Below are positions 24,398 through 37,130 of a stretch of 64,000 nucleotides of DNA, one piece after another. Position numbers and translations under genes: made by a program. Source of the stretch: Polytrichum commune (taxonomy: Eukaryota; Streptophyta; Polytrichopsida; Polytrichales; Polytrichaceae); contig OX485807.1 in the NCBI GenBank assembly GCA_950295325.1, positions 37,848,440 through 37,912,439 of the forward strand, given 5' to 3'. Positions within the stretch are counted from its first letter, which is position 1, and each line of letters starts with the position of its first letter. Below the pieces are notes generated by a model. The model was not told the DNA's origin, ran no database searches, and saw only the letters and a program-made list of their open reading frames with translations.

Positions 24398-24469
24398 TTA
24401 GTGTGTAATGTGGAACCTTTTTTTAACCACCCACAAAAAAATTACCGAAATTGATCCCAACATGATCAA

Positions 24470-25170
24470 AATTATGGCACCCTATAGATTTTCGATGGGG
24501 TCCCAATCGGGAATAGGTGGTTGTACCTACAATAATTTAGAATATCCCCCTTCCATCCATGGTGAACCCGGAAATCTATGACACTCCAAGAAATCATGAT
24601 GTTGGGACGTTGCCTTTAATATACGGCCAACTCTCTCTCTCTCTCTCTCTCAGTAATTAGGAATCATTGCTTACAAGTGTACCTCTCATTCATCTAACAC
24701 AAAAACTTGACCCTGTATAGGTTTGTTGACAATTCATTTCAAATGACCTCAAGTATATGAATTTGGGGTCTTTAAAACTAATTCCAATGTCAAACCAACT
24801 CAAAAAAGGTAACATCCAGGTTGCATACTATTTCAAGACTTTTATGTTGGATGAATGAGCATAACATTATGAATGGGCATGGTGTACCCGAAATCTACGA
24901 CAATTCAAGATATCTTGATGTTGGGACGCCGCCTTATATGGCTAACCTCTCTCTCTCTCTCTCGTGCAAAGAGAGGGAATGATCATATACAAACGTACCT
25001 CTCATCCATCCAACATAAGAACTTGACCCCCTATAAGTTTGTTGCCGATTCATCTCAAGTTCAATAATTTGGGGTCTTTAAAGGTGACTCCAGTGTCAAA
25101 TCAACCTTAAAAAAGTGAAATCCAAGTTGCATACTACTTCAAAGTTTTTATGTTGGATGAATGAGCATAA
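24470..25170. repeat. two-unit repeat of the TTGATTCATCCCAA-core family
   Basis: Two units about 300 bp apart share aatctacgacactccaagaaatc.tgatgttgggacg, a (CT)n run (near 24,632 and 24,950), tacctctcat.catc.aaca, gaacttgacccc.tatag, gtttgttg.c.attcatctcaa, tttggggtctttaaa and agtgtcaaatcaac. The core matches the array at 5,914-7,330. Confidence 0.6.
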
Positions 25171-25184
25171 CTTTATCAAGTGCG

Positions 25185-25380
25185 TAGCTACACAATGGTC
25201 TCTTTCCCAAGAATGAGGTTACGCTTCAAAACTTTGCCATTACTGCTACTTGTGGAAGAGCTCACAATACACAACATGAGTGCTCCCTGTAAACAGTTAA
25301 CCCCGAAATCAATGAAGAATTATGCTCACGTGACACCTAATCCCACGGAACGCAACCAAAGAATTGGGTAATGTTATTAG
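25185..25380. repeat. diverged repeat pair member (first copy 23,460-23,700)
   Basis: Aligns in the same orientation to 23,460-23,700 through caatacacaac.tgagtgctcc and cccacggaacgca.ccaaagaattgggtaatgttat. The short plus-strand frame here is not conserved between copies. Confidence 0.5.
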
Positions 25381-25984
25381 AGATACGCTCATATACACAA
25401 ACGAACGATAATTCCCATTCTCTCTCTCTCTCTCTCTAGACTTTGTCCAACATCGTAGAACCGCTTACCCTTGCTTACACACAACTTGTGGCACCTTGAG
25501 AGACTAGTGCCAGCTTTGCTTTGCGAATGGTTCCCATGGTCGACCCTTGGGCCCAGTTCCCAAGCCACCCTGCCTGCCTGCCTGCCCAGCCACACATTCT
25601 CCCCCTTCACTTTGAGTGATGAGCAATGGCCTCATGGCCTAGCTCTCTAGCTTTAGCTTCGATAATAGCACCCCCTTGTTCGTACATAGAAGTTGCATAC
25701 CACATACACACGTAACTAACCCAAATTTATCATCCAATATTTATCATCCAACGTATATCATCCAAATTTTATCGTCCGAAAAGCCTCTCTATAGCTTATC
25801 TTGCGGGGATCTTACGCAGTTCGGCAACTAGGCAGCCGTTGGTATATGCGTTGGGAAAAGGAAATTTGATTAAGGTGGAGGGTGCTAAAAACCGCCTACT
25901 CTTGAAAGGCCAAATCGTCTCAAGCAATTCGATTCAATTCAATTCAATTCAATTTAGAAGCTTATAAACGAAGAGTGGAGTTTC

Positions 25985-26440
25985 TTATGATAGATTTGAC
26001 TGTTTAGATGGAAGCTTTTTGAAGTAAGAACTGTTGACACACATTTTCAACCGTTTGCGTGTTCAGAATGAATCGGAGGGTTATGATGTAAATGTGTATC
26101 TTGGTATTGTTGGGTAGAGGTGACTGCTTGGACAAGAAACGGCCGTCTTGGCTTCTAGGGGGGGGGGGGGGGTTCACCCCTCAAGGCCGAAGAAAAATCT
26201 TCCGAAAACTGCCTTGAAAAGTTCAATCTCAACCAGTAGCCTATTAGAGAAATATGTGCATCTTATGGTGGACTTGATTGTACAGATGGTATCTTTGTGG
26301 TGTTAGGATTGCTCACACAATTTTTCAGTCGTCCATGTGTCCAAAATTAGAAGATTATGACGTAGACGTGTACGTTGGTATGGTCGGGCAAAGATGATTG
26401 CCCGAACGAAGAAAAAACTCTTCTCAATCTGTTGGGATGA
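25985..26440. repeat. two-unit tandem repeat (~265 bp)
   Basis: Shared landmarks in both units: cttatgatagatttgactgtttagatgg / cttatggtggacttgattgtacagatgg read in pieces, then tcacacaatttttca, gtgttca.aa, gattatgatgta.a.gtgta and tggtat.gt.ggg.a.agatgattgc. A 15-bp G run (26,158-26,172) lies between the units. Confidence 0.5.
26158..26172. repeat. poly(G)15 tract
   Basis: Fifteen consecutive G on the plus strand between two tandem units. Such runs are prone to assembly error. Confidence 0.9.
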
Positions 26441-27666
26441 AGCGTTCATCATATACATTGTTATGGTATTCAAAAAGTTTAGAGTGTTTTTGTTAGAAAC
26501 TTGAAGGGGGTTCTAGTGCACCAAAGCAATTCTTGTTTTAGTTGCACATGCGATAATAATAAGGGTTCAAAAACTCTTTTGGTAGATGACCCAAACCAAC
26601 ATGGGGCATTGATTTTAAGATGATGGACATTCATCAAATGAGTTTGTCCTTATTTTGCAAGATTTTAGGGTGTTAGTATTGGGTGGGGTGTTGGGTTTAG
26701 CACTATTTGCCTAAGAGTGATACCATATAAGTATGTGGGATTTATTTAACAACTCTCAATTGTGAGGTCTGCATCAACTGTCTCAGGGCCAACAAATTTT
26801 AAGAGACGAAACCAAGGTCGTTCTAGGAACAATAGTCCAATCTCATTGTAACACTTATCTTTTTAAGTGTCCAATGTTCCTAGCTAGAAGCCATGGCATA
26901 TTGGTGTCTCCAATATAAGGCATAGAATGAAACGGACCACGTAACTTATACAAAAGAAGTTTATTGCGGCAAGGATTGCACCGACCACAGTGGAATTAGA
27001 GGAATGGTGACCATACCAACATTCCTGCCAAGCTAAGGAGGTGCTAGGGAGTCAATTGTGAAATTAAAATTAGGTGGCTTCTCAACAGTGGATGTTGATA
27101 GGTTATCTAACAAATTAACACTTGTTAAATAACTCATGAAATCTAATACAAGGGTGAAATCATGGTAAAATGCATAAGATTTAACATGCACTCTAAATTT
27201 GAATTTTGTGATTTTTTTGAAGTCATAAAAAGACATGTCATTGTTTAAATGTTTACATATTTTTTAATAATATTCTCTAAGAGTCGTGAGCATATCCCTA
27301 AAGATGCTAGAAGTAGCTGAAATTGAAGAAAAATAATTTAAGAATTGTTTTTTGCTTCACAACAAGAAATTTTGTACAAATTGGATAAAATTAAAATTAA
27401 ATTCATTCATTCTGCCAAAAACAAATCTAGCACTAAATTCATCATTGACTTAAGGAATATTGAAATAAATTCAAGTTAAAAAAAATTCATGGGCATAAAG
27501 TTTGCATTTGGAATTAAACATTGCCATTTGTTTGTGGACATATTCTTAGTGATTATTTTTCAAGATATCATTTTTATAAGTTTTTTATTTGAGAACTTGT
27601 AACAACAAGGAAGAGCTTTAGAAAAGGAGAGAGGAAAAAAAATCACAATTAAAAGCACATTAAAGT

Positions 27667-28384
27667 CCCCGGGGGTGGACTCTTCATTGGAAACCTAAAT
27701 GACGTGTGTGGGTCACTATGAAATTAAACCCCCTTATAAACAAGAAGTTGTATAGAGAAAAACAAATGTATATGTACTAATGGGAGGTTGGAAAATGGAT
27801 CCATGAATTTATTTTGAGTTTTATAACTTAATGTAATAAATGCCACCACTACATATACAAAATATACTATAAATCATGACTTGGTTATTCTTTTATTACA
27901 TGTAAAATGCATGTTCACTTTCTAATGAGAAAGTTGTTGAGCATTTATTCATTCATAGTATGGAACTTAATGGTTGTATCAAACAAACAAAGACGAGAGC
28001 ATAATAACTTAGCCACAATTTGGAGAGCAAAACTCAAGGGAGGCCCACGAGGTCTCCAAGAGCCTCCAACTTGTCCTAGAACCCAAATGCAAACCCTAAC
28101 AATAATGGACAAGGGGATCATTGAGAACATTTACCATATATACAATGGATGAATGTGGATCGGATGAAACTAACACACTTATTGTCAGAAAAAACTCTAA
28201 ACGTTAGGGGCCCTTTTTGTACATTGACCTTTACCTCAAAAAAATAATAACCTTTTTACATGTACACACTACAAAAAAGTAATTCCTCTCCCTTATGTAT
28301 AGTATGTATGTTAGTGCCTCAAATAATACCCCTTCTTACACTCACGTTAGTTCATACATGGTATGAAGAGTCCACCCCCAGAGG
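27667..28384. mobile_element. 718-bp inverted-repeat element with 6-bp flanking duplication
   Basis: The left end CCCCGGGGGTGGACTCTTCA is mirrored by the right end TGAAGAGTCCACCCCCAGAGG, read as 20 and 21 bases. TAAAGT flanks both sides (27,661-27,666 and 28,385-28,390). The interior is AT-rich with no transposase; the small frames at 27,907-28,152 are not recognisable. The superfamily is uncertain. Confidence 0.6.
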
Positions 28385-28938
28385 TAAAGTGAACATTTAG
28401 GAGACATTTTGATACGATTTTATATAGCCTTTGCCCAAGACATTTGTGACTTACTGTGACCACTATATTGCGGTCCAATATAGCACCCACCGTAGGCCTA
28501 CGAAACTCCCCGAAACTCAAGTGCTACCCTTGCGTGGATTGGAGACAAGAGTGGGATGGATTATCTTCACCTTGGTGACCATTGTTTAACTTCTTGGTTG
28601 ATGGCCCTATTGGGGGCACTTCCAAATCCACAAACACTTCTAATTGTTAAATCAACTTAAGAATTGTCTCATCCAGTTAGCAATTATAAACTGACAAACA
28701 TTCTTGTTCCACATTGTAGATTCAAAGTTGACATGAAAAGCTTTTGAGAGATCACAATGAAGATTCTCTTTTTTCTTTGATTGATCACATAGACCCTCTC
28801 AATTGTGTGGAATATTGATAGAAGAATGGTGTATGCTGTTTGATCAATGTTGTTACAAGCATGGCCGTGTCCCACTCGTTTACAACTTAGGTGCTTGATC
28901 AAGAAGAGTGGTCATGTAAGGCCCACATATCTTAACTA

Positions 28939-29298
28939 CCGTAACACCATAGCAGGTTCGCCACTTGCCGTACGAATATTTAATTTTTTTGAAAAAATAA
29001 GGTTTGCGTTCCAAAAATAGATTTTTTTGAAATTCGTCTTCTCATTTATTGGATTAAAAATCATTCGTGTTTAGGGTGGGAAAGATGTGCAGAAATTTCA
29101 TCCTAATTGCGTTTTTCATCCATTTATGGCGGCCCAACTTGTTTAAACTTAAGTCATTACCTTACTCTTGATTTTCTGTCTTTTCGTTTTTATCACAGTA
29201 TAATTTGAGAGTTATTTGTTTCTCTTTGCCTGTAATTTCTGTTTTTTTACGTTTTTTTTTGGGAATTATTTATGAACGAACCTGCTATGGTGTTACGG
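28939..29298. mobile_element. 360-bp MITE with long perfect inverted ends and TA duplication
   Basis: The left end CCGTAACACCATAGCAGG, continuing TTCG, is perfectly mirrored at the right end (cgaacctgctatggtgttac then gg). TA flanks each side, at 28,937-28,938 and 29,299-29,300. A TA duplication points to a Tc1/mariner (Stowaway-like) origin. It sits inside a dispersed repeat (gtcatgtaaggcccacatatctt) also seen near 10,323. Confidence 0.75.
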
Positions 29299-29300
29299 TA

Positions 29301-31187
29301 CTTGGTTGAAAGGTGTCATTTCTAAGCATTGAATACTTGATTATCTTATTCCTTATATAGAGGCTATCAATCAACCATGAGATTGACATGATACCCTTGC
29401 ACGCATTAAAATGGCCACCCATGCACACTAGCACGTGCTACGTGGAGCATCTAAATGTCGGCTAAGTAACATAATGAGACCGCATTTTCAAGATATTGCT
29501 TTTGTCAATGAGAATTTTAGACCTCAAATTGATACAAGGTATGTGGGCTTTATGTGGTCACTCTTCCTTAATCGGATGGATTTAATTGGGTGGTATTGTT
29601 TCCCCCCTTTAAAATGACACATTTGGTCGCGCAAGAAAGTGTCGAATTATCCAAATGTCATGTTATGCATAATATGACGTTTTGGTCCCAAATTTTGTAG
29701 TATTGAGGTGTTTCAAGAAAATGGCCTATTTCAATGTGAAATGTCATTTTGTATACACAATGGAGATACATAAGTATGAAAGGACATTTGTATTAGAGAA
29801 ATATGCTCACAACTTCGCACAATATGTATATAGTGTCATGATGATGTCTTCACCATTATATCCACAATACAAAAGTAAGAATATATTGTCTTCTGATGAT
29901 GTTGATATTGAAAATTGACATCTTGTTCAATTTATCCATAAAAGATTGCCTGTCCATCACATCTACAACTAAAAACTCCGAAACATGCTTAGACGGTCCC
30001 TCTGAATTTGGCGCCCACGAACTTTTCCTTCCACTAGTGTCTTGTATGGTTGGGCACAGTAAAATGAACCAGTCTCATCCATATTGTAAATATCTTCTGT
30101 CACCATAACCAATGCAGAGGAGTTCAATGCTTACCAAATTGTGTGCAAGCTGTCTTGTGTGAAGACATGGTCATCAACACCAGAATTGTTGAAATATAAC
30201 TAAAATGAAAAGCACCCGCCACTCAATACTACTATCACCTCCAAAGCCAAGAAATTGTAGAGTGGCATGGGTAAATCTAGGTGTATAAGTCGCAAGTTTG
30301 AGCACAATTCTCAAATCAAGAAGAGAAATCAACAACTGCATAATTATAGTCGCAAGTCCAATATCACTAAACCCTTCAACCTCCATCCAAACCAAAGACT
30401 CAAACGTGTGATGTATGTTTTGAAACCGAGGTTTTAATCAATTCACTTGCATTGACTAGAGTTAGCCCACTGATGAATTCACCATATACTCCCCAATCCC
30501 AAGGCAAATCCTAGTGTGGGTCCCAACATCTTCACCCATAAATTACCTCTATTATATGACAAATCTGGTCTAAGAAACGTCATATTACGAGCGTCATCAA
30601 CATATTATCGGGGAAAATTAACACAAGAGAGTTTGATCGACAAAGAATGAGTCATATAATCGAGGTGTCATGTTATTGGGGTTAGTTTGTATATGCATTA
30701 CCAACAATTTATAAGTCATAGGCAATTGTCATGCGTCAGTTGAAGAAATACGTAAATCTACAATTATGGTAGATTTATAGGATTTTTTAAGAAGCATGAT
30801 AATTTTTCAATGACAAAGACTCATGTGCTAGTAGTGGAGATGGACATTAAAAAAAAATGTGTTGTGATGAGAATGGACTATCTATGTGCCTAAAAAGTAG
30901 ATATCATTGGAGGCTCAAAAGCGAACATGATGGGGAGTGCGTATATCACATGTGGTCATTCTAAGAGTAAGGGTGTTTTCACGTCGGACAAGCTTGTAAA
31001 GTTTGCATCTCATCGAAAATTTGAAATGACAATCTCCATGATTTGCATTTGTTGGTTGCATTGAGACAATTCCCAAGCCAAGCCAATCCAATGGTCAAAA
31101 ATGCTTGTGCAGTTGGAAGTGCCTACAATATTGACATACACATACTATATCTTCGTCTATATCATTTAAAACATATTGATGCATTAG
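29301..31187. other. gene-less interval
   Basis: Short frames at 29,435-30,395 on both strands have no recognisable domain. I see no RNA gene or transposon ends. Confidence 0.4.
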
Positions 31188-31561
31188 CTACACTACATAT
31201 GATATTTAGTGTCACCAATTCTAATTGTCTTGCTCAATACTAATTGTAAACCACGGTGTAGTGTCACCAACACTAAATGTTAACCCAACATTATTTGTCA
31301 TTCCTTGTAAATTTTTCGGGGATTATAGATTTACAATGTTGCAATTATTGTCACTAACCAAGTGATTTGTCATCCAAATTTCAATCATCCATGACAATAT
31401 TTCATCACAAGCTGGTGACAAGAGTAGGGTTTTGGCCATTGGATGAACTCGTCCATCATCCATGACAATATTTGTTCACTTATTCCAAAAAAGTGTCATC
31501 TTAAAAGTTACCATAGTGACAAAAAAATACCATACGACACTAAATATCATATTTAGTGTAG
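31188..31561. mobile_element. 374-bp MITE with CTACACTAAATAT ends
   Basis: The left end CTACACTACATATGATATTT, continuing AGTGTC, is mirrored at the right end with one mismatch over about 26 bp. The TIR core CACTAAATAT is itself near-palindromic and is repeated inside. TTA lies on both sides (31,184-31,186 and 31,562-31,564) if one extra left base is allowed. Related copies are at 33,559 and 49,241. Confidence 0.65.
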
Positions 31562-31959
31562 TTACACCTAATACATGATTTAGTGTGACGTTAAAAATCG
31601 GCGTGCCATGATAATTAGAGTGGTCTTCATGACTAGTCATGTAGCACTAAGTGTCAAATGCATTGATTGTCCTTTCTCCCCACCCTTGGGATAGTGTTGT
31701 TATTTGAAAAACAATTCATGAACCAATGATGTTAAGTTGTACGTGAAGTTGGAGTCGATGAGAACATTTAAGCCTTGTAACATTGATGTGTTTGTCACAG
31801 TTGTAGTACTTTGGGGATGAACATCAAAGCCAGTCAACATATTATTACTTCATTTTGTATCCAATCATATTTTATTTATCCCATGTTAGAGATTGACGAG
31901 TGTATCATGGAGAAGTTGTTCCATTAGGTAGATATGCTTGATTCGGTTACTATTTTTGA

Positions 31960-32190
31960 TAGGGCACTTATATTTGAGTAGTAGTATGGATGAGTGTGCC
32001 TTTAAGAATGAATGCCAAATTGATATGTTTTAAAAAAGAGATTGAACTGCGTGCTCAAAATATAATAACCGTTCTAGGTTTAATAGTCAACATATTTGGA
32101 GGGACCGACATGACCCTATAATGAGCACGAGAATCATCAATTTGACAATGAATAAGAACTTCATATGAACTCTAGAAATGATGGGGAAAG
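31960..32190. repeat. dispersed repeat, GTGCTCAAAATAT family
   Basis: The ordered motifs tatatttgagtagtag, aagaatgaatgcca, gtgctcaaaatat, gtcaacatatttggagggacc and ctataatgagcacgagaatc align with 21,230-21,600 and 45,880-46,050. Confidence 0.55.
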
Positions 32191-33129
32191 TGGCTACATG
32201 CTCGATCTGGATTCGTCGATCATCTTGTACTAAGTGCGTGGTTCATGTCTTGGGAGAAGTGGGCTAGTCGGGGAAAAGGTAACCATATAAGACTTACCTA
32301 CCTTAACTAATTCTATGAAGTAGTAAGTATAACCAAAATATTGCCTATCACTCCAAAGAATGTGAGCAACATTATAGTTAACTTGCCATTGAAATTGGCT
32401 GGTGGTCGACTATCCCAATCCCTAGAGATAACATATTATGCCACTTTTGCTCTTACCATGTCATTAAAAACGAGGCGCACTTAGTGTTGGAATGTTCCCT
32501 CTACACATCCATTAGAGTACTAAGTTTTCTTCACTATTTGAAAACATAGTAGTAGGGATTCTCAATTTTTTACTTTCAAGTGGAACATCAAACTGATACT
32601 AGCCTCTTATCTCATGGAGGCTACTACACTCCATTACTCTAGAAAATTGGCATGTTTGACATCATCATAACATTACTTGGCTCCTTAATTTGCGTTCCTT
32701 GGGACCAAGTTTCAGGCGAGCATAATTATCCTAAAATTTCGGGATTCCCCATTTACAAGGAGCACTCAAATTGTGTACTATAGAGTTCTTGAATTTTTTT
32801 TTAAAAAAAAATAGCCGCAATCTCTTTCTTTAGAAAAAAAAACCCATCATCTAGCTGCTTAGTAATATTATGATCTTGATGTACTTTTAATCCCATAAGC
32901 CTTTTGACTTCCCAAACCTCCAAATCAATTTCATTTCATTTCACTCGACCTACCACTTTGGCACTTTTCACGCCGACCTTTTCATGTAGGTTTTCGTATG
33001 GCAAAGCCATATCGACAAGAATTATATATTCTCCGCATGATTGCATGATATTAGAAAGCAAAAAGACCAAAAAACACATGAAAAGTGTGGAGCATTCCGA
33101 AGTTTATAAAGGCCGCAATTGAGCAGGCT

Positions 33130-34830
33130 TGGGATGTGTGGGGGCCATATAAGAGGCCGTGTAAAAGCCTGCCCCCTCTAGGAGGTTAAAAAATTGGGGT
33201 TGATTCATCCCCAAATTAACATGTTCTTAGACTACTTCATAAAATTTTAATTATAATTCGTGGTCAAATAAAACTTTAAAAGTCAAAGTTCGGGCTACAT
33301 CCGTATAGGAGAGGATGCCTTGTATGCGATCCTTTTTGCAAAGTTGTATCTAAAACAATTATTTTCACGATGATTGCATCCTATGAGAAAGCAAAAGACC
33401 AAAAACACACAAAAGTGTGAAACGCTCCAAATGTTATACATACACGTCCGAGATGATCCTAAACTACCGGGTGATAATGGAGAGGTATCTATTTCCAAAT
33501 GGAGTGGTTAGTGGTTTCATTCCCGCTGTGAAATTTTCTCTCTACTTGACAGAAAGAACTACACTAAATATGATATTTAGTGTTAGATACACTAAATACG
33601 AACACTACACTAAATATCACTAACCCTATGAAAGTAAGTAACATTAAATGTAAACTCAAACACTAAATATCATCTATGGTAATATGTGAAAGTTACATGC
33701 ACGAATTTAGTGTTTAGTAGGAAAGAGGTGGCAACAAGGAAGGCGGCGGCGGCGCATTTATGTCTAACACTAATTATCAAAGAATTGAAAATTAGTGTTG
33801 AGCAGAGTAGGGTGGTAAAACACTAAATCTAATCAAACACTAAATATCATATTTTGTGTAGCTAGGTAGGTAGGAAGCCAAGAGTCCACCGACTACAAGG
33901 TAGGCAGTAAACCCCACCCTGCACAAAAAGGACTCTTGAGCAAGGTAGGGCCAATGGGCTCAAATTCACGTCGGATTGCCCGACGTTGATTATTTATTTT
34001 GTTATACATATTCAATGATGTCATAGTTGAACATGCTTGAAATTTGTGGCGGTCATATAAGGAGGTGCAGTAAGAAGCTTGCCCCCCCTTTTATTGTGGT
34101 TGATTCATCCCAAATTGAGCACATTAGACTATTTCACAGTTATTGATGCTAATTCCGGGGTCAAATCGATTTGGTTTTTGAATCCAAGTTGTAATGGTGT
34201 AGGGAAGTATGTCTTGTAGGTTTTCCTTACAAACATTGTATCGACAACAATTGTTTCCATCATGATTGTATGGTTAGCTTTCACAAGGGAGCGAAAGGCC
34301 AAAGACATCTATAGAAGCCGCGTGAACGTTTCAAAAATTTATACAAACATGGTGATGCAAGACTTGAACATCGTGCACGGGGTTTGTGATAGCTATGTTG
34401 GGGAATTGGTTTAAATAATACACGACCCCCCAGGTTTGCGGTTGATTCATCCCAATTTTATTACATTAGGTAATGCAAGGTGTTTGGTGTTAATTCCAGA
34501 GTCGAATCAACTTGACAAATAAAATTATGAGCTATAATAATGTTGTATCTTTCGATTCCAAACTTGTGTCAACAATGATTAAATCTTCTTGTGGTTGAAT
34601 GTTTGCATACTATGAGAAAACAAAAGACCAAAACCACATGAAAAGTGCAAAACGTTCCAAAATACAGACTATAGTGATCCTTCTAGACAAGAGCAAGCTT
34701 GAGCTTCATGGCGCATGTGTGTGGGAGTCTAGTCAAGATATGACCCCTACATGTTTGTGGTTAATGCATTCCAATTTCATCTTACTAGGATTCTCTAATG
34801 CTAACTTCAAGGAAGCGGACTCATAAGGAA
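33130..34830. repeat. repeat block, TTGATTCATCCCAA-core family, about four units
   Basis: Units near 33,130, 34,040, 34,390 and 34,700 share gggccatataaga.g, a gcctgcccccc segment, ggttgattcatcccaa, ttagactatttca, gttaattc.ggggtcaaatca and tatgagaaagcaaaagaccaaaa.cacat. The core matches the array at 5,914-7,330. A CTACAC-ended MITE lies between the first two units. Confidence 0.6.
33559..33861. mobile_element. 303-bp MITE with CTACACTAAATAT ends
   Basis: The left end CTACACTAAATATGATATTT and the right end AAATATCATATTTTGTGTAG are inverted repeats. CACTAAATAT recurs several times in both subterminal regions, a pattern known from CACTA (EnSpm) transposons. I found no convincing target duplication. 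Confidence 0.6.
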
Positions 34831-37130
34831 TTTCTGGAAACAATCTAGGCTATGACCTTGTTATCTCCAACCACTTATCTCCTTAGAGGAGGGGAGATCA
34901 TATGGTCAGCATATGTTGCTATGAACCCATGATACAATAACCATGCGAGGTATAATTGAAATTCAACAAAGCAATAGGGTGTCCCTCGTTAATGATGTTA
35001 TGTAGGCACTCATGCATTGCCATGTATAGTTGTGCTTATCCACAATCTATGGGTACCTTATGTGTTGTAGAATGATTTATTTTCAAATTCTCAAGAGGGT
35101 AGTGTTGGCTATAATCATGGAGTGATGAAGCCGCATGTGGATGAGAAAGACAATCCGGCCTATAATGATCTTTGTAGCTTCAATCACAACCTACTAACCT
35201 CATGCGTAAAAAAGAAAAATGTGGGACCACATGTCATTTATATATTGTTCATTAAAGTGTAAGATTGACACTTCCACGAACCTATGTTACAGCATCCAGT
35301 GACTTCTTCATGTCCAAGTGTGCTACACGAAAAAGTTGCCGTGAGTGCATGCAGGTCATCCTATGCCTCCAATCAAATTCTATGTTTTGAAAGAACCATA
35401 CAACACATAGTTTTTGCCAACTACATCTTGAATAACCAAGACCAATATAAGAAGAACAGGCTCACATCACGTTGACGCCCAAACGCTGACGTTTCTTTTC
35501 TTTTTAGATGTTCATTATAGGTGCACCTACTTTAGAGCCTAGTAGTTCATGGGAATCCCTCTATGATTCATTGAAGGTTTTAATCCTTGACAAAATCAAA
35601 CTTTCAAACTCCAAAACCTGAAGATCAAGCCAATAGAAGAATGGGTGTGGGAATGGATTGCACACCACATACACTGACCTAGTACACGAATGGTACCATT
35701 GTGAACTTTACACTAGAGGCCAAGTGAGAATACATGTTGGGACCAAACACCTTCTTTATTGATGAAACTCCGACTTTCCAATCAGCCTTATGGGTGTGTG
35801 TCGGTCCGACTTGAAGACGTATGAAGTACTGAGGCCTTAAAGTGTCACTTTTAGAGTGTTCTGCAAATTTCCGATCGTTAGAAAATGTCAAATGATTGTA
35901 GAAATATAACATAGATTAGTGAACGCAAGTCGGATTGAAGCAACTAAATTGCAGCACAAACGAAGCTCGTATGAGTCTAGGGCGAGATCAAGAAATTCAT
36001 TTTTCGATTTGAGTTGTTCAATGTGGAGTGGGGGGGTCTATTCATGCATGCATGCTTCCTTGTACTCCAGCCACTCACGTAGCTTCAAGTTGCTTGAAGG
36101 CAAGCAGTGAACATGCTAGCTGACTTCATGTTAGAGAACACAAAGTAGGTGCCACTATTGGACATGTGTCATTATAAGGTCTTGGTATCTTAGGTTTTTA
36201 ATGGTTGCTTTTCCAATCAGCCCACTTCTCCTAAGATACTAAGCGTGCGATTAGTACGAGATAATTAGAAAATTTGAATTTGGGTCATTCTTGCATAGTT
36301 GGCTCAACATGTTCATGTTGTTTTTTTATACAGCCGTTTGTTCTGAAAATTTGTAATGGTGATTGCATAAACATTCATGAACCCTCATTGTTCCAGAGGT
36401 CCAAATTGTATAGAAGACTAGAAGTTGGCTCATTATGTCCCGGCTTGTTGCATATGTGTATATGAACTAATGTCTTGAGCCATCCTTGCACCCTTTATTC
36501 AACTCACTGCCATGAAACCCTTGCCATTTGCCCACTATCACAGGTGAAGCATGCCAACTTTCATGCACCCTCACCATTCCAAAGTTCCAAACATTAATAG
36601 TAGATACATGTACTTATGTTGATGTTGTAAAGCAATATTCAACTAAAACTCATTTTTTGGGGGAAGAAACTAGACTAAATGACAATACACATGTTTGCAT
36701 CACGAGTTCAATTTCTTCGTTTGTCTACAGACATATTTGCCTTTACAAATTGTTGCATGCTTGACTCTTGATTATGGGCACATCACTTGCCACAATAGCA
36801 ACAATGCACGTAGAATTGCCTTAGAAAGGGGGAGGGGGGGGGTTGTTGTTTAATAGCACCCTAGTAATAACTATGCAAGGCTTCCTTGAAATTAGAGAGG
36901 TAGCAGGTGTTATTCAATAACTTTTCTTAATTAGACCCCTATATTTGATTGGTTTGGTTCATTGGGTTCAATGGGGATCAAAAAACAAACACCATAAAGA
37001 CACATGTTTAAAAAAAATTGGATTACATCTTCAAAACTACTCTGCACTCAATAATGAACACAATAGGGAGGAACTATCTATCTAATTAAGAAATCTACAA
37101 ACATGCACTTCCAATAACCATACTAAATTA
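34831..37130. other. gene-less interval
   Basis: Several frames of 60-78 codons with no domain. A fragment near 36,930-37,080 resembles the GTGCTCAAAATAT dispersed family. Otherwise I see nothing I can name. Confidence 0.4.
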
